Translations under genes and position numbers: made by a program | In this document: in pieces, positions 9,124-18,199 of the stretch | Numbering within the stretch: the stretch's first letter is position 1 | Layout of the letters: each line of letters starts with the position of its first letter | Assembly (NCBI RefSeq): GCF_011045125.1 | Contig: NZ_JAAKZF010000005.1 | Span: 62,001-126,000, forward strand | Source of the DNA: Allomesorhizobium camelthorni | Lineage (GTDB): Bacteria > Pseudomonadota > Alphaproteobacteria > Rhizobiales > Rhizobiaceae | Length of the DNA stretch: 64,000 nucleotides | Reading direction: 5' to 3' | Notes under the pieces: model-generated | What the model was told of the DNA's origin: nothing | Seen by the model: only the letters and a program-made list of their open reading frames with translations | Databases searched by the model: none

Positions 9124-12024
9124 ATGACAAATATGCAGGCAGCCGAGGTGAGGACCACCTGCCCCTATTGCGGGGTGGGTTGCGGCGTGCTGGCGAAGGT
9201 CGCCGCGGACGGCGAGGTGAGCGTTCGCGGCGACCCCGACCATCCGGCGAATTTCGGCCGGCTCTGCTCCAAGGGCTCGGCGCTGGCCGAAACGCTGGGG
9301 CTGGAGGAGCGGCTGCTGCACCCGGAAATCCGCGGCCGCCGCGCCGGCTGGGACGAGGCGCTCGACCTCGTCGCCTCGACATTTTCCGGAACGATCGCCG
9401 AGCACGGCCCGGATTCGGCCGCGTTCTACGTCTCCGGCCAGTTGCTGACCGAGGATTACTACGTCGCCAACAAGCTGATGAAGGGGTTCATCGGCTCCGC
9501 CAATATCGACACCAACTCCCGCCTCTGCATGGCCTCGTCGGTCGCCGGCCACCGCCGCGCCTTCGGCTCGGACACCGTGCCCGGAACCTATGAGGATCTG
9601 GAACTCGCGGATCTGGTCGTGCTCGTCGGCTCCAATCTCGCCTGGTGCCATCCGGTGCTCTACCAGCGCATCGCGGCGGCGAAGGAGAAGCGGCCCGGCA
9701 TGAAGGTTGTGCTGGTCGATCCGCGCCGGACGATGACCGCCGATATCGCCGACCTGCATCTCGCCATCGCGCCGGACGGCGATGTCGCGCTGTTTTTGGG
9801 GCTGCTTGCTTTCCTCGCCGAACGCGAAGCGCTCGACCGCGCCTATATCGCCGCGCACACCACCGGCTTCGAAGAGGCGCTGGCCGCCGCGTCGGAGCTG
9901 GGAATGGCGGAGATCGCACGCCGGAGCGGCCTCGACGAGGAGATGCTTCTCCGCTTCTTCGCGCTTTTCGCCGAGACACCGAAGACAGTCACCGTCTACA
10001 GCCAGGGCGTCAACCAGTCGGCGTCGGGCACCGACAAGGTCAACGCCATCATCAACTGCCATCTGGCGACCGGCCGCATCGGCAGGCCGGGGGCAGGGCC
10101 GTTTTCGGTCACCGGCCAACCCAACGCAATGGGCGGCCGCGAGGTCGGCGGGCTCGCCAACATGCTCGCCGCCCATATGGAGATCGAAAATCCCGTCCAC
10201 CGCGACCGCGTGCGGCGCTTCTGGAACGCGCCGACAGTCGCGGAGAAGCCGGGGCTGAAAGCGGTCGATATGTTCCGCGCCGTGGCCGACGGGCGCATCA
10301 AGGCGCTGTGGATCATGGCCACCAATCCGGTGGATTCGATGCCTGACGCCGATGTGGTCGAGGCGGCGATCAAGGTCTGCCCCTTCGTTGTCGTCTCCGA
10401 TGTCTCCGCCGAGGCCGATACCATCCGCCATGCCCACGTAAAGCTGCCGGCCGCCGCCTGGGGCGAGAAGGACGGCACGGTGACCAATTCCGAGCGCCGG
10501 ATCTCGCGCCAGCGGCCTTTCCTGCCGATGCCCGGCGAGGCCCGGCCCGACTGGTGGATCATCGCCGAGGTGGGCAAGCGGATGGGGTTTGAAGAGGCGT
10601 TTTCCCACACGTCTCCAGCCGAGATATTTGCCGAACACGCCGCATTGTCGGGCTTCGAGAATGGCGGGGAGAGGGATTTCGACATCGGCGTTCATGCCGA
10701 CGTGGGCGCCGGCGCATATGAGGAGTTGGAGCCGTTCCAATGGCCGGCGCCAGCGACTGGAAGCACCCCCCTCTGGCCTGCCGGCCATCTCCCCCTCAAG
10801 GGGGGAGATCAGCCCGCATCCGCGGTTTCGCCAATCGCAGGCGTTGCAGAAGGAGCGACGAGATTGAAGCTGCCAATCTCCCCCCTTGAGGGGGAGATGG
10901 CCGGCAGGCCAGAGGGGAGTGGAGGCGATTTTACTCAATCCTCCATCACCCCGACCCCGGCGCGGCGCGCCGACCCTCTCCTCAAGGGGGAGCGTAAGGC
11001 CGCGAGCCGCTTCTTCGCCGATGGCGGGTTCTACACGCTCGACCGCAAGGCACGCTTCGTCGCCGTCGGCCCGACCGCCGAAACCAGGCCCGGCGATGAA
11101 TACCCGCTGATCCTCAACACCGGCCGGGTGCGCGACCACTGGCACACGATGACCAGGACCGGCCAGAGCCCGCGCCTCTCACAGCATCTGGCGGAGCCTT
11201 TCGTTGAAATTCATCCGGCCGACGCCGCCCGCCGCGGCATTGGCGACGCCGACATCGTGCGCGTGTCGTCCACCCGCGGCGACGTGCTGGTCCGCGCGCT
11301 GCTGACCGGCCGCCAGCGCCAGGGCAGCGTGTTCGCGCCGATGCACTGGACCGACAGATTTTCGTCCAGGGGCCGCATCGACGCCCTTGTCGCGCCGCTT
11401 ACCGACGCGATTTCCGGCCAGCCGGCGCTGAAGCATGCGGCGGTTCGCACCGAAAAATTTCCGGCGCGGGCATTCGGCTTTGCAGTCACGAGCCAACGCC
11501 CGGTCTCGATCGACGCCGATTATTGGGCGCTGGCCAGATGCCGGCATGGGTGGCGTGTCGAACTGGCCTTCGCCGAGGAGAAGACCGACTGGGCTGCCTT
11601 CGCGCAAACGCTGTTCGGCGCGGATGAGGGAGCGGAACTTCTCGCCTATCACGACCGCGACGCCGGACAGCACCGCATAGCCGCATTCGATGGCGACAGG
11701 CTTGCCGGCGCGCTGTTCGCCGCACCGGGACCTGTGGCCGTCTCGCGCGGCTGGGCAGCCGACCAGCTCGGCGAAACCCATGCCGGCCAGCGAAGCCGCT
11801 TCCGCATCGTGGCGGGACGCGCCGGCGCCGATCGGCCCGACGCGGGCGCGATGGTCTGCTCCTGCTTCTCAGTCGGGGCAAACCAGATCGCCGCAGCCGT
11901 CGCCGCCGGCTGCGCCAGCGTCGAGGCTATCGGAGAAGTTCTCAAGGCGGGAACCAATTGCGGCTCATGCCGGTCCGAGATCAGGGCGATCGTCAACGCC
12001 GGCCGCGTCCAGGCCGCCGAATAA
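9124..12024 (+). CDS. nasA: Assimilatory nitrate reductase, molybdopterin catalytic subunit
   Basis: The product is 966 aa. It reduces nitrate to nitrite in the cytosol. The N-terminus has the [4Fe-4S] motif CPYCGVGCGV...CSKG, then the molybdopterin oxidoreductase domain with the MGGREVGGLANML block and a dinucleotide-binding domain around residues 640-760. The C-terminus is a BFD-like [2Fe-2S] domain (CSCFSVG...CGSC), as in NasA. The start at 9124 is chosen because the upstream extension is repeat DNA. Residues about 548-625 come from repeat sequence inserted in frame (10766-10993), between the two main domains. The frame is intact. Confidence 0.92.
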   Translation: MTNMQAAEVRTTCPYCGVGCGVLAKVAADGEVSVRGDPDHPANFGRLCSKGSALAETLGLEERLLHPEIRGRRAGWDEALDLVASTFSGTIAEHGPDSAAFYVSGQLLTEDYYVANKLMKGFIGSANIDTNSRLCMASSVAGHRRAFGSDTVPGTYEDLELADLVVLVGSNLAWCHPVLYQRIAAAKEKRPGMKVVLVDPRRTMTADIADLHLAIAPDGDVALFLGLLAFLAEREALDRAYIAAHTTGFEEALAAASELGMAEIARRSGLDEEMLLRFFALFAETPKTVTVYSQGVNQSASGTDKVNAIINCHLATGRIGRPGAGPFSVTGQPNAMGGREVGGLANMLAAHMEIENPVHRDRVRRFWNAPTVAEKPGLKAVDMFRAVADGRIKALWIMATNPVDSMPDADVVEAAIKVCPFVVVSDVSAEADTIRHAHVKLPAAAWGEKDGTVTNSERRISRQRPFLPMPGEARPDWWIIAEVGKRMGFEEAFSHTSPAEIFAEHAALSGFENGGERDFDIGVHADVGAGAYEELEPFQWPAPATGSTPLWPAGHLPLKGGDQPASAVSPIAGVAEGATRLKLPISPLEGEMAGRPEGSGGDFTQSSITPTPARRADPLLKGERKAASRFFADGGFYTLDRKARFVAVGPTAETRPGDEYPLILNTGRVRDHWHTMTRTGQSPRLSQHLAEPFVEIHPADAARRGIGDADIVRVSSTRGDVLVRALLTGRQRQGSVFAPMHWTDRFSSRGRIDALVAPLTDAISGQPALKHAAVRTEKFPARAFGFAVTSQRPVSIDADYWALARCRHGWRVELAFAEEKTDWAAFAQTLFGADEGAELLAYHDRDAGQHRIAAFDGDRLAGALFAAPGPVAVSRGWAADQLGETHAGQRSRFRIVAGRAGADRPDAGAMVCSCFSVGANQIAAAVAAGCASVEAIGEVLKAGTNCGSCRSEIRAIVNAGRVQAAE
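10766..10917. repeat. Palindromic repeat pair inserted in frame in nasA
   Basis: The left module (10766-10809) and right module (10876-10917) are inverted copies. Both arms carry the change GTCC/GGAC to GGCC/GGCC relative to the 8934 copy, so the arms have changed together. It is read as [15 protein letters not shown], then a spacer, then [16 protein letters not shown]. There is no stop codon and no frameshift. The 152-bp element plus flanks keeps the nasA frame. Confidence 0.9.
10941..10993. repeat. Second GC-rich repeat fragment in nasA
   Basis: CATCACCCCGACCCC...GACCCTCTCCTCAAGGGGGAG follows the main element. It reads as SITPTPARRADPLLKGERK and is absent from the conserved enzyme architecture. 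It resembles the second arm of the family B repeats (CACCCCCACC...AAGGGGGAG) at 22.7 and 23.7 kb. It probably arose by a separate insertion next to the first. Confidence 0.6.
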
Positions 12025-12111
12025 CCCGCGTTCGACCAGCGCGTTGACGTTTGGCTCCGGCGGGAGGAAGTATCGCGCCCGAAAGGCAATCTCTGCCCTA
12101 CGGGAAGAAGA

Positions 12112-13122
12112 ATGGCGCAACGCCCGGCAATCCGGAAAACTGACGACGCACCCGCCGCGGTTTCCGAGGCGGGGGTCAGCTTCGCCGTACTCGTTTTTCC
12201 GGGTTTTCCGCTGATGGCGTTCAGCTCCGTCATCGAGCCGCTGCGGGCAGCCAACACGCTTGCCGGTAGGAGGTGCTATTCCTGGATCACGGTCGGCCTG
12301 AGCGGCGACAAGGTTTTTGCATCCAACGGCGTTGGCATCGACCCCGACCACTCGGTGCGCACCGCGCCGGTGGTCGACCGCATCGTCGTGTGCTCGGGCG
12401 GCGACGCCGACCATCTCGTGGCCGAAGAGGCGCTGGTCTGGATCAGACGCAGCCTGCGGGCCGGCGCGCAGATCGGCGCGGTCGCAGACGCCGCCTTTTT
12501 CCTCGCCCGGGCGGGTCTGCTCGACGGCCATTCCTGCACGCTGCACTGGACCAGCCAGCCCGCCTTCCGAGAGGCTTTTCCCGATCTGGACATGCGGCGC
12601 GACCTCTATGTCATTGACCGGCGGCGCTTTACGTCCGCCGGCGGCGTCGGCAGCCTCGACATGATGCTGGAGCTGATCGCCAAGGACTATGGCGCCGAAC
12701 TTTCCGCGGGGGTCGCCGAATGGTACGTGCACAGCCCGCTACGCTCGAGCGTCGACAGGCGGATGATGCCCCTGCGCCTCAGGACCGGCATCCGCGACGA
12801 ACTGGTGCTTTCGGCCGTCGCGATCATGGAAGATGCAGTGGAAGACCGACTGGGAATGTCGGACCTCGCCCGCCGTCTCGGCGTTTCGCCGGACAAGCTC
12901 GAACGCGCCTTCCAGCAGGAACTCGATACCGTTCCGAGCGCCTATTACCGCAGCCTTCGGCTCAGGCGCGCAGCGGATTTGCTCGCCCACTCGACACTGC
13001 GGATTGGCGAAGTCGCTCTTTCCTGCGGTTTCTCGAACGCGTCGAGCTTTTCGCGGGCCTTCAAGGGACAATATGGCTACGCGCCCAACTATGCCCGGCG
13101 TCGCCGAGCCCCTGCGAAATAG
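12112..13122 (+). CDS. GlxA-type transcriptional regulator (DJ-1/PfpI + AraC)
   Basis: The product is 336 aa. Residues about 22-190 form a DJ-1/PfpI-like sensor domain (VLVFPGFPLMAFSS, RIVVCSGGDAD). Residues about 225-325 carry two AraC helix-turn-helix motifs (MSDLARRLGVSPDKLERAF; GEVALSCGFSNASSFSRAF). Regulators of this type often activate catabolism of quaternary amines such as carnitine or glycine betaine, but the ligand cannot be read from sequence. The M24 hydrolase cluster starts 104 bp downstream on the same strand and is the likely target. It could also act on nasA, which ends 87 bp upstream, though that is less likely. Confidence 0.88.
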   Translation: MAQRPAIRKTDDAPAAVSEAGVSFAVLVFPGFPLMAFSSVIEPLRAANTLAGRRCYSWITVGLSGDKVFASNGVGIDPDHSVRTAPVVDRIVVCSGGDADHLVAEEALVWIRRSLRAGAQIGAVADAAFFLARAGLLDGHSCTLHWTSQPAFREAFPDLDMRRDLYVIDRRRFTSAGGVGSLDMMLELIAKDYGAELSAGVAEWYVHSPLRSSVDRRMMPLRLRTGIRDELVLSAVAIMEDAVEDRLGMSDLARRLGVSPDKLERAFQQELDTVPSAYYRSLRLRRAADLLAHSTLRIGEVALSCGFSNASSFSRAFKGQYGYAPNYARRRRAPAK

Positions 13123-13151
13123 CCCGCGCTGGCCGGCATGGTCACGGAATC

Positions 13152-13167
13152 TGGCATGGATTCTGCG
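13152..13167 (+). promoter_or_regulatory. Possible sigma-54 promoter ahead of the M24 hydrolase gene
   Basis: TGGCATG-gatt-CTGCG keeps the invariant GG and GC ten bases apart. It lies 60 bp upstream of the start at 13227, in the only sizeable gap. A match of this quality is expected about twice by chance in a window this size, and no enhancer-binding regulator is encoded nearby. Confidence 0.35.
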
Positions 13168-13226
13168 GTTTTGTGAACATCGCAAGAGACGACGATAGTC
13201 CATCTTCCGTTCAAACGGAGATGGCC

Positions 13227-14531
13227 ATGAGCATTGTTGTTTTTGATCCCGACAGCGTCGACGACGTCGATTTCGCCGACCGCATGCGCCACCCGGCCGC
13301 CGCCGATCCGGCGGGCGGCATGTGGCTGTCCGACACCGAGCCGTCCTTCATCGACGCGGATGCGCTGCGCAAGGGCCGGCTGAAGAAACTGCGCGACTGG
13401 ATGCGGGAGGCCGGATACGGCGCGGTCTTGCTGTTCGACCCCTACAACCAGCGCTACGCCACCGGCTCGCGCAACATGTTCGGCTATTTCCTGCGCAATT
13501 CGACGCGGTATTTCTTCATCCCGACCGAAGGGCCGATCGTGCTGTTCGAGTATCCGCAGAGCTACCATGTCTCCATGGTGCTCGACACGATCGACGAGGC
13601 GCGGCCATCGAAGCTGGTCTGGTCGTCGGTGTCCGGCCGCGACGACGAGACGGCCGGCCCGTTCGCCGACGAGATCACCGAGCTTTTGAAGGCGCATGGC
13701 GGCGGCTCGATGAAGCTCGGGCTCGACCGCTGCAGCCATCTGCAGGCGCTGGCGCTGGAAAAGCGCGGCTGCGAGGTGAAGGACTGCCAGGGCGAAATCC
13801 TGGCGGTGAGGGCGGTCAAAACGCCCGAGGAGATAAAATGCCTGCAGGTCTCGATGGCCGGGGCGGAGGCCGCGGTCGCGGCGGTGCGCGAGGCGATCAA
13901 GCCCGGCGTTTCGGAGAACGATCTCTTCGCCATCATGTACCACGAGGTGATCCGGCAAGGCGGCGAGTTCATCGAGACGCGCCTGTTGACCTCCGGCCAG
14001 CGCACCAATCCCTGGTTCAACGAGGCCAGCGGCCGCAAGATCAGGCCCGGCGAACTGGTCGCGCTCGATACCGACACGATCGGCTGCTACGGCTATTATT
14101 CGGATTTTTCTCGCACCTTCCGCTGCGGACCGGGAAGGCCGACCGACTACCAGAAGTTGCTTTACCGCTTGGCGCATGAGCAGGTGCAGCACAATATCGG
14201 CATCATCAAGCCGGGCATGGCTTTCCGCGAGATCGCGGAAAAGGCGTGGAAGATCCCCGAACGCTTCATCGAGCAGCGCTACACGTCGGTCATGCACGGG
14301 GTGGGCATGCATGGCGAGACGCCGTTCATCGCGCATGCGATGGACTACGACACCTATGGCCGCGACGGGCATCTCGTGCCCGGCATGGTGGTCAGCATCG
14401 AAAGCTATATCGGCGAGAAGGGTGGGCGCGAGGGCGTCAAGCTCGAGGACGAGGTGCTGATCACCGACACCGGCACGGAACTTCTGTCGCGCTTTCCCTA
14501 TGAAGACGGCTTCCTGGACGGGCATGCATAA
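13227..14531 (+). CDS. M24-family metallohydrolase, DddP-like
   Basis: The product is 434 aa with the pita-bread M24 fold. It is co-linear with the DMSP lyase DddP. The six metal ligands are all present at Asp281, Asp283, Asp293, His357, Glu392 and Glu407, each exactly 14 positions before the DddP ligands as I recall them (295, 297, 307, 371, 406, 421). The catalytic Asp of DddP (377) corresponds to Gly363 here (MHGVGMHGE). It is therefore more likely a peptidase or amidohydrolase-like member (Xaa-Pro dipeptidase, creatinase or ectoine-hydrolase type) than a DMSP lyase. Start 13227 is preferred over 13221 because GGAG is six bases upstream. Confidence 0.8.
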   Translation: MSIVVFDPDSVDDVDFADRMRHPAAADPAGGMWLSDTEPSFIDADALRKGRLKKLRDWMREAGYGAVLLFDPYNQRYATGSRNMFGYFLRNSTRYFFIPTEGPIVLFEYPQSYHVSMVLDTIDEARPSKLVWSSVSGRDDETAGPFADEITELLKAHGGGSMKLGLDRCSHLQALALEKRGCEVKDCQGEILAVRAVKTPEEIKCLQVSMAGAEAAVAAVREAIKPGVSENDLFAIMYHEVIRQGGEFIETRLLTSGQRTNPWFNEASGRKIRPGELVALDTDTIGCYGYYSDFSRTFRCGPGRPTDYQKLLYRLAHEQVQHNIGIIKPGMAFREIAEKAWKIPERFIEQRYTSVMHGVGMHGETPFIAHAMDYDTYGRDGHLVPGMVVSIESYIGEKGGREGVKLEDEVLITDTGTELLSRFPYEDGFLDGHA

Positions 14532-15211
14532 TGAAGAAATCGCTTTCGGTGATGCCGGAGACGGCGGCTTTGCTATGCGTCGATCTGCAGGAAGAACACC
14601 GGCAGGACAGCCGCTATCTGGTCGAAGGCTTCGATCAAGTGCTCGCCAATATCGGGCGGCTCCAGACGGCGGCGCGGCAGACGGCAATCCCGATCTACCA
14701 TTCCGCCTATGTGGTCGACACGGCGCATGCGCAAAGGCCATTTCACCCGACCATGCCCTGTGGCAAATCCGCATTCAGCGACGTCAGCGACCCGCTGTCG
14801 GCGATCTGCCCGGAGGTCGGGCCGGCCGGTGACGAGATCGTGCTGATCAAGACTGACGCCAGCACCTTTTCGCAGGGCGAGATCAACCTGCTGCTCAAGG
14901 CGCGCGGCGTTGAATGGCTGTATATCGCCGGCGTGTGGACCGAGGCGTGCATCGCGGCGACCGTCAAGGACGCAGTCGATCTCGGCTTCCGCGTCGCGCT
15001 GGTCAAGGATGCCTGCGGCAGCGGTTCGGCCGCCATCCATCAGACCGCAATCCTCAACCTGGCCAACCGGCTCTATGGCGGCGCGGTGGTGGATACGGAC
15101 GGCGCCTGCCGGCTGATGGCGGGGGAAACGATCGACGCCTGGCAGATCCAGGGCTCGGTGCCGCTGCGCTTCACCTTCGAGAATGCGGCGGAGTTGTACG
15201 AGCGACTTTGA
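14531..15211 (+). CDS. Isochorismatase-family cysteine hydrolase
   Basis: The product is 226 aa. The Asp-Lys-Cys triad of the family is visible as Asp18 (LLCVDLQ), Lys107 (LIKTDASTF) and Cys140 ([11 protein letters not shown]). Members hydrolyse amides such as N-carbamoylsarcosine, nicotinamide or ureides. The start overlaps the M24 gene stop (TAATG), so the two are coupled and likely act in consecutive steps. The pairing of an M24 hydrolase with a cysteine amidohydrolase recalls creatine/carbamoylsarcosine breakdown, but the substrate is not determined. Confidence 0.85.
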   Translation: MKKSLSVMPETAALLCVDLQEEHRQDSRYLVEGFDQVLANIGRLQTAARQTAIPIYHSAYVVDTAHAQRPFHPTMPCGKSAFSDVSDPLSAICPEVGPAGDEIVLIKTDASTFSQGEINLLLKARGVEWLYIAGVWTEACIAATVKDAVDLGFRVALVKDACGSGSAAIHQTAILNLANRLYGGAVVDTDGACRLMAGETIDAWQIQGSVPLRFTFENAAELYERL

Positions 15212-15242
15212 GCCATGCTTGTCAGGCTGGCGTTCCTTCGCG

Positions 15243-15398
15243 CCCCCCTCTGTCCTGCCGGACATCTCCCCCAACCCGGGGGGAGATCGGCCGTCCGCTT
15301 TGGTTTCGCCAATCTCCAGCGCCGGCGGTTTGCGAGATCATCGAAGAGAGTGCAATCTCCCCCCTTGTGGGGGAGATGTCCGGCAGGACAGAGGGGGG
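15243..15398. repeat. Palindromic repeat pair, family A, in the 362-bp gap before the solute-binding protein gene
   Basis: Modules at 15243-15287 and 15355-15398 are inverted copies with a 67-nt core. The right flank CAACGTAGGGCGCGG is the inverse of the left flank of the 8934 copy (CCGCACCCTACGTTG), so the conserved unit extends about 15 bp past the G run. The rest of the gap (15399-15573) holds no gene I can support, only the ribosome site GGGAG for the next gene. Confidence 0.88.
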
Positions 15399-15573
15399 CA
15401 ACGTAGGGCGCGGAGGTGGCCTGGCCGCCTGCCAAGCACCGACGCGTCCGAACGTAGCCATTATTCTCGGCTGCGGAACGCCGCACAACAACTGCGGAAA
15501 CGCGAACATTTCGGCTTCCGACCTGGAAGTATTATTTCCCTTACGAGAGCACGACTTTTCAGCGGGAGATACC

Positions 15574-17214
15574 ATGATCAAGCTGATGTTGACGAACAGA
15601 TCCCTGCACCCGAAGGCACAGCCAGTCGCCGACGGCTTCAAAAAGGGCCGCATGAACCGGCGCGAATATCTCGCGACCATGGCCGCACTCGGCGTCAGCG
15701 CCGCCGGTGCGCTTTCGCTCGGCGGTCTGGCTCCAACGCCGGCCAGCGCCCAGGAACCCAAGAAGGGCGGCGTGCTGCGCGTGGCGATGAACGTAAAGGG
15801 CTGGCGCGACCCGCGCACTTTCGACGGCGTCGAGATGTCGAACGTCGCCCGCCAGTGCAACGAGTATCTCGTGCGCTGGAACCGCGATTTCACATTCGAG
15901 CCCTGGCTGCTGGAAAGCTGGGAAACGAGCGACGATGCAAAGGTTCTGACCCTCAACGTGCGGCAAGGCATCATCTGGTCGAACGGCGATGCGTTCAACG
16001 CCGACGACGTCATCCACAATCTCACGCGCTGGTGCGATGCGTCGGCGGAAGGAAATTCGGTTGCCGGGCGGATGGGCCCGCTGGTCGATCCGAACACGAA
16101 GAAAGCCGTCGAAGGCGCGATCGAGCGCGTCGATGATCACACTATCCGGCTCACGCTGCCGCAGGCGGATATTTCACTGATCGCCGGCATGGCCGACTAT
16201 CCGGCCCTGATCATGCACCGCAGCTATGACGGCGGCGGCGATCCGATGCAGGCGTTGGCGATCACGACAGGCCCGTGCGAACTGGTGCGCTGGGAGCCGG
16301 AAACGATCGCCGAGGTCCGCCGCAAGGACAAATGGTGGAAGGGCGATTTCGCGCTCGATGGCATCCAGTGGATCGACTACGGTTCCGACCCCAACCCTAT
16401 GTTCTCCGCCTTCGAATCCGCCGAGATCGACACCAATCATGAAACCTCCGCCGACACGCTGTCGCAGGCCGAAGCGCTGGGCCTGGCGAGTTCGGAGATC
16501 GCTACAGGCTCTACCATCGTCGCGCGCTTCAACGTCACCAATGCGCCCTATGACGACGTCAAGGTGAGGCGGGCAGCGCAACTGGCCGTCGACAATGGCG
16601 CGGTCCTGACGATCGCCCTCAGCGGGCGCGGCACGGTGGCCGAAAACCATCATGTCGGACCGATGCATGCCGAATACGCCGATATCGGGCCGCATGTCCG
16701 CAATATCGACGAGGCCAAGAAGCTGATCGGCGAGGCGGGCAAGGCAGACCATGAATACGATCTGATCTCGGTCGATGTCGAATGGCAGAAGTCGGCCGCC
16801 GATGTGGTCGCGGCGCAGATGCGCGAAGCCGGACTGAAGGTGAAGCGCACCGTGCTGCCGGCATCGACCTTCTGGAACGACTGGAACAAATACCCATTCT
16901 CCTGCACGGAATGGCTCGGCCGGCCGCTAGGGGTCCAGGTCCTATCGCTCGCCTACAAATCCGGCGGGGCGTGGAACGAGAGCGGGTTTTCCGACCAGGA
17001 GTTCGACGCGCTGCTCGACCAGGCGCTGGCCACGCCGGACACCGACGCCCGCCGCGAGATCATGGCCAAGATCGAGACGATCCTGCGGGATTCCGGCGTG
17101 ATCATCCAGCCTTACTGGCGCTCGGTCTATCGCACCTACCGTGAAGGCGTGCATGGGGTGGAGCAGCACCAGGCGCTCGAGCAGCATTTTGAAAAGGCCT
17201 GGTTGGAGACGTAG
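15574..17214 (+). CDS. Family 5 (peptide/opine/nickel) ABC solute-binding protein, Tat-exported, orphan
   Basis: The product is 546 aa. A twin-arginine signal [16 protein letters not shown] begins at residue 27, followed by a hydrophobic stretch and the cleavage region ASAQ. The SBP_bac_5 domain fills the rest ([30 protein letters not shown]). The start at 15574 has GGGAG; a start at the internal Met (15652) would give a conventional Tat signal. No permease or ATPase genes lie nearby, so it must borrow a transporter or the remaining genes are elsewhere. It sits with the M24 and cysteine hydrolases, suggesting uptake of their substrate. Confidence 0.87.
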   Translation: MIKLMLTNRSLHPKAQPVADGFKKGRMNRREYLATMAALGVSAAGALSLGGLAPTPASAQEPKKGGVLRVAMNVKGWRDPRTFDGVEMSNVARQCNEYLVRWNRDFTFEPWLLESWETSDDAKVLTLNVRQGIIWSNGDAFNADDVIHNLTRWCDASAEGNSVAGRMGPLVDPNTKKAVEGAIERVDDHTIRLTLPQADISLIAGMADYPALIMHRSYDGGGDPMQALAITTGPCELVRWEPETIAEVRRKDKWWKGDFALDGIQWIDYGSDPNPMFSAFESAEIDTNHETSADTLSQAEALGLASSEIATGSTIVARFNVTNAPYDDVKVRRAAQLAVDNGAVLTIALSGRGTVAENHHVGPMHAEYADIGPHVRNIDEAKKLIGEAGKADHEYDLISVDVEWQKSAADVVAAQMREAGLKVKRTVLPASTFWNDWNKYPFSCTEWLGRPLGVQVLSLAYKSGGAWNESGFSDQEFDALLDQALATPDTDARREIMAKIETILRDSGVIIQPYWRSVYRTYREGVHGVEQHQALEQHFEKAWLET

Positions 17215-17236
17215 ACCGATCGCGCGCGAAAGCCCG

Positions 17237-18181
17237 ATGGCGCCAGACTACAGAAAACTGCTCGACGCAGAGATGTGGGCGTTCATCGACCGCATCTACG
17301 GCTTCTATCCGCCCGAAGCCATCGACTGGCCGATCGGCAAGAACCGCGAGGTCTACGACCGGATGAGCCGCGCCTTCCATGCCGGCCGTCCGGCGGGTGT
17401 GGGTGCGGAAACGACGGCGATCATCGCGCCGACGCACCGCATTCCGATCCGCATCTACCGCAGCGCGGCGCCCGACGCGTCAGCCATTGTCCTCTACTTC
17501 CACGGCGGCGGCTTTATCCTCGGCGGGCTCGACAGCCATGACGACATCTGCGCCGAACTTTGCGCCGCAGCCGGATATGCGGTCGTATCGGTGGACTACC
17601 GCCTTGCGCCTGAGCACACCGGCACGGCGGCCTTCGACGATGCGGTGGCCGCCTTCGAATGGGCGGCCGCCAACTATCGCCAACCGATCGTGGTTGCGGG
17701 CGAGTCGGCCGGGGGCAATCTCGCCGCCTGTCTCGCGCATCATGTGCGCGGCCATGCCCGCGCGCCTATCGGTCACGTGCTGATCTATCCGAGCCTCGGC
17801 GGCGACATGACGAAAGGCTCCTACGTCACCCATGCCGAAGCGCCACTGCTGACCGCGAGCGACGTCGAGTTCTATCACGACGTCCGCACCGGCGGCGCGG
17901 ACGTTTCCCAGGATCCACGCTATACGCCGCTCGCCGCTTCCGACTTTACCGGTCTGCCGCCGACGGTCATTTTCACCGCCGAGTGCGATCCCTTGTCATC
18001 TGACGGCGAGAGCAATCGCGACCGCATACTCGCGGCCGGGGGCAGGGCGCATTGGTCGGAGGAGCAGGGCCTCGTCCACGGTTACCTCCGCGCCCGCCAT
18101 ATGGCGGGCCGGGCGAGCGCGAGCTTTGCCCGCATCGTCGAGGCGGTTGGCGTGCTCGGCAGGGGCGAGTGGAGATACTGA
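17237..18181 (+). CDS. Alpha/beta hydrolase of the hormone-sensitive lipase type
   Basis: The product is 314 aa. It has the oxyanion-hole motif FHGGGF, the nucleophile elbow GESAGG (Ser157), Asp251 (ECDPLS) and His281 (LVHGYL), a full catalytic triad. Such enzymes cleave short-chain esters, and kynurenine formamidase-like members cleave formamides. It starts 23 bp after the solute-binding protein gene and probably shares its transcript. The substrate is unknown. Confidence 0.85.
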   Translation: MAPDYRKLLDAEMWAFIDRIYGFYPPEAIDWPIGKNREVYDRMSRAFHAGRPAGVGAETTAIIAPTHRIPIRIYRSAAPDASAIVLYFHGGGFILGGLDSHDDICAELCAAAGYAVVSVDYRLAPEHTGTAAFDDAVAAFEWAAANYRQPIVVAGESAGGNLAACLAHHVRGHARAPIGHVLIYPSLGGDMTKGSYVTHAEAPLLTASDVEFYHDVRTGGADVSQDPRYTPLAASDFTGLPPTVIFTAECDPLSSDGESNRDRILAAGGRAHWSEEQGLVHGYLRARHMAGRASASFARIVEAVGVLGRGEWRY

Positions 18182-18199
18182 GCAGGCGACCAGCGCCGC

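Noticed and set aside
9121-11145. 674-aa minus-strand ORF opposite nasA
   Set aside because: Antisense shadow of a well-supported nitrate reductase; composition is typical of GC-rich antisense frames.
13227-14531. DMSP lyase DddP
   Set aside because: Metal ligands match, but the lyase Asp position is Gly363 and no other DMSP genes are nearby.
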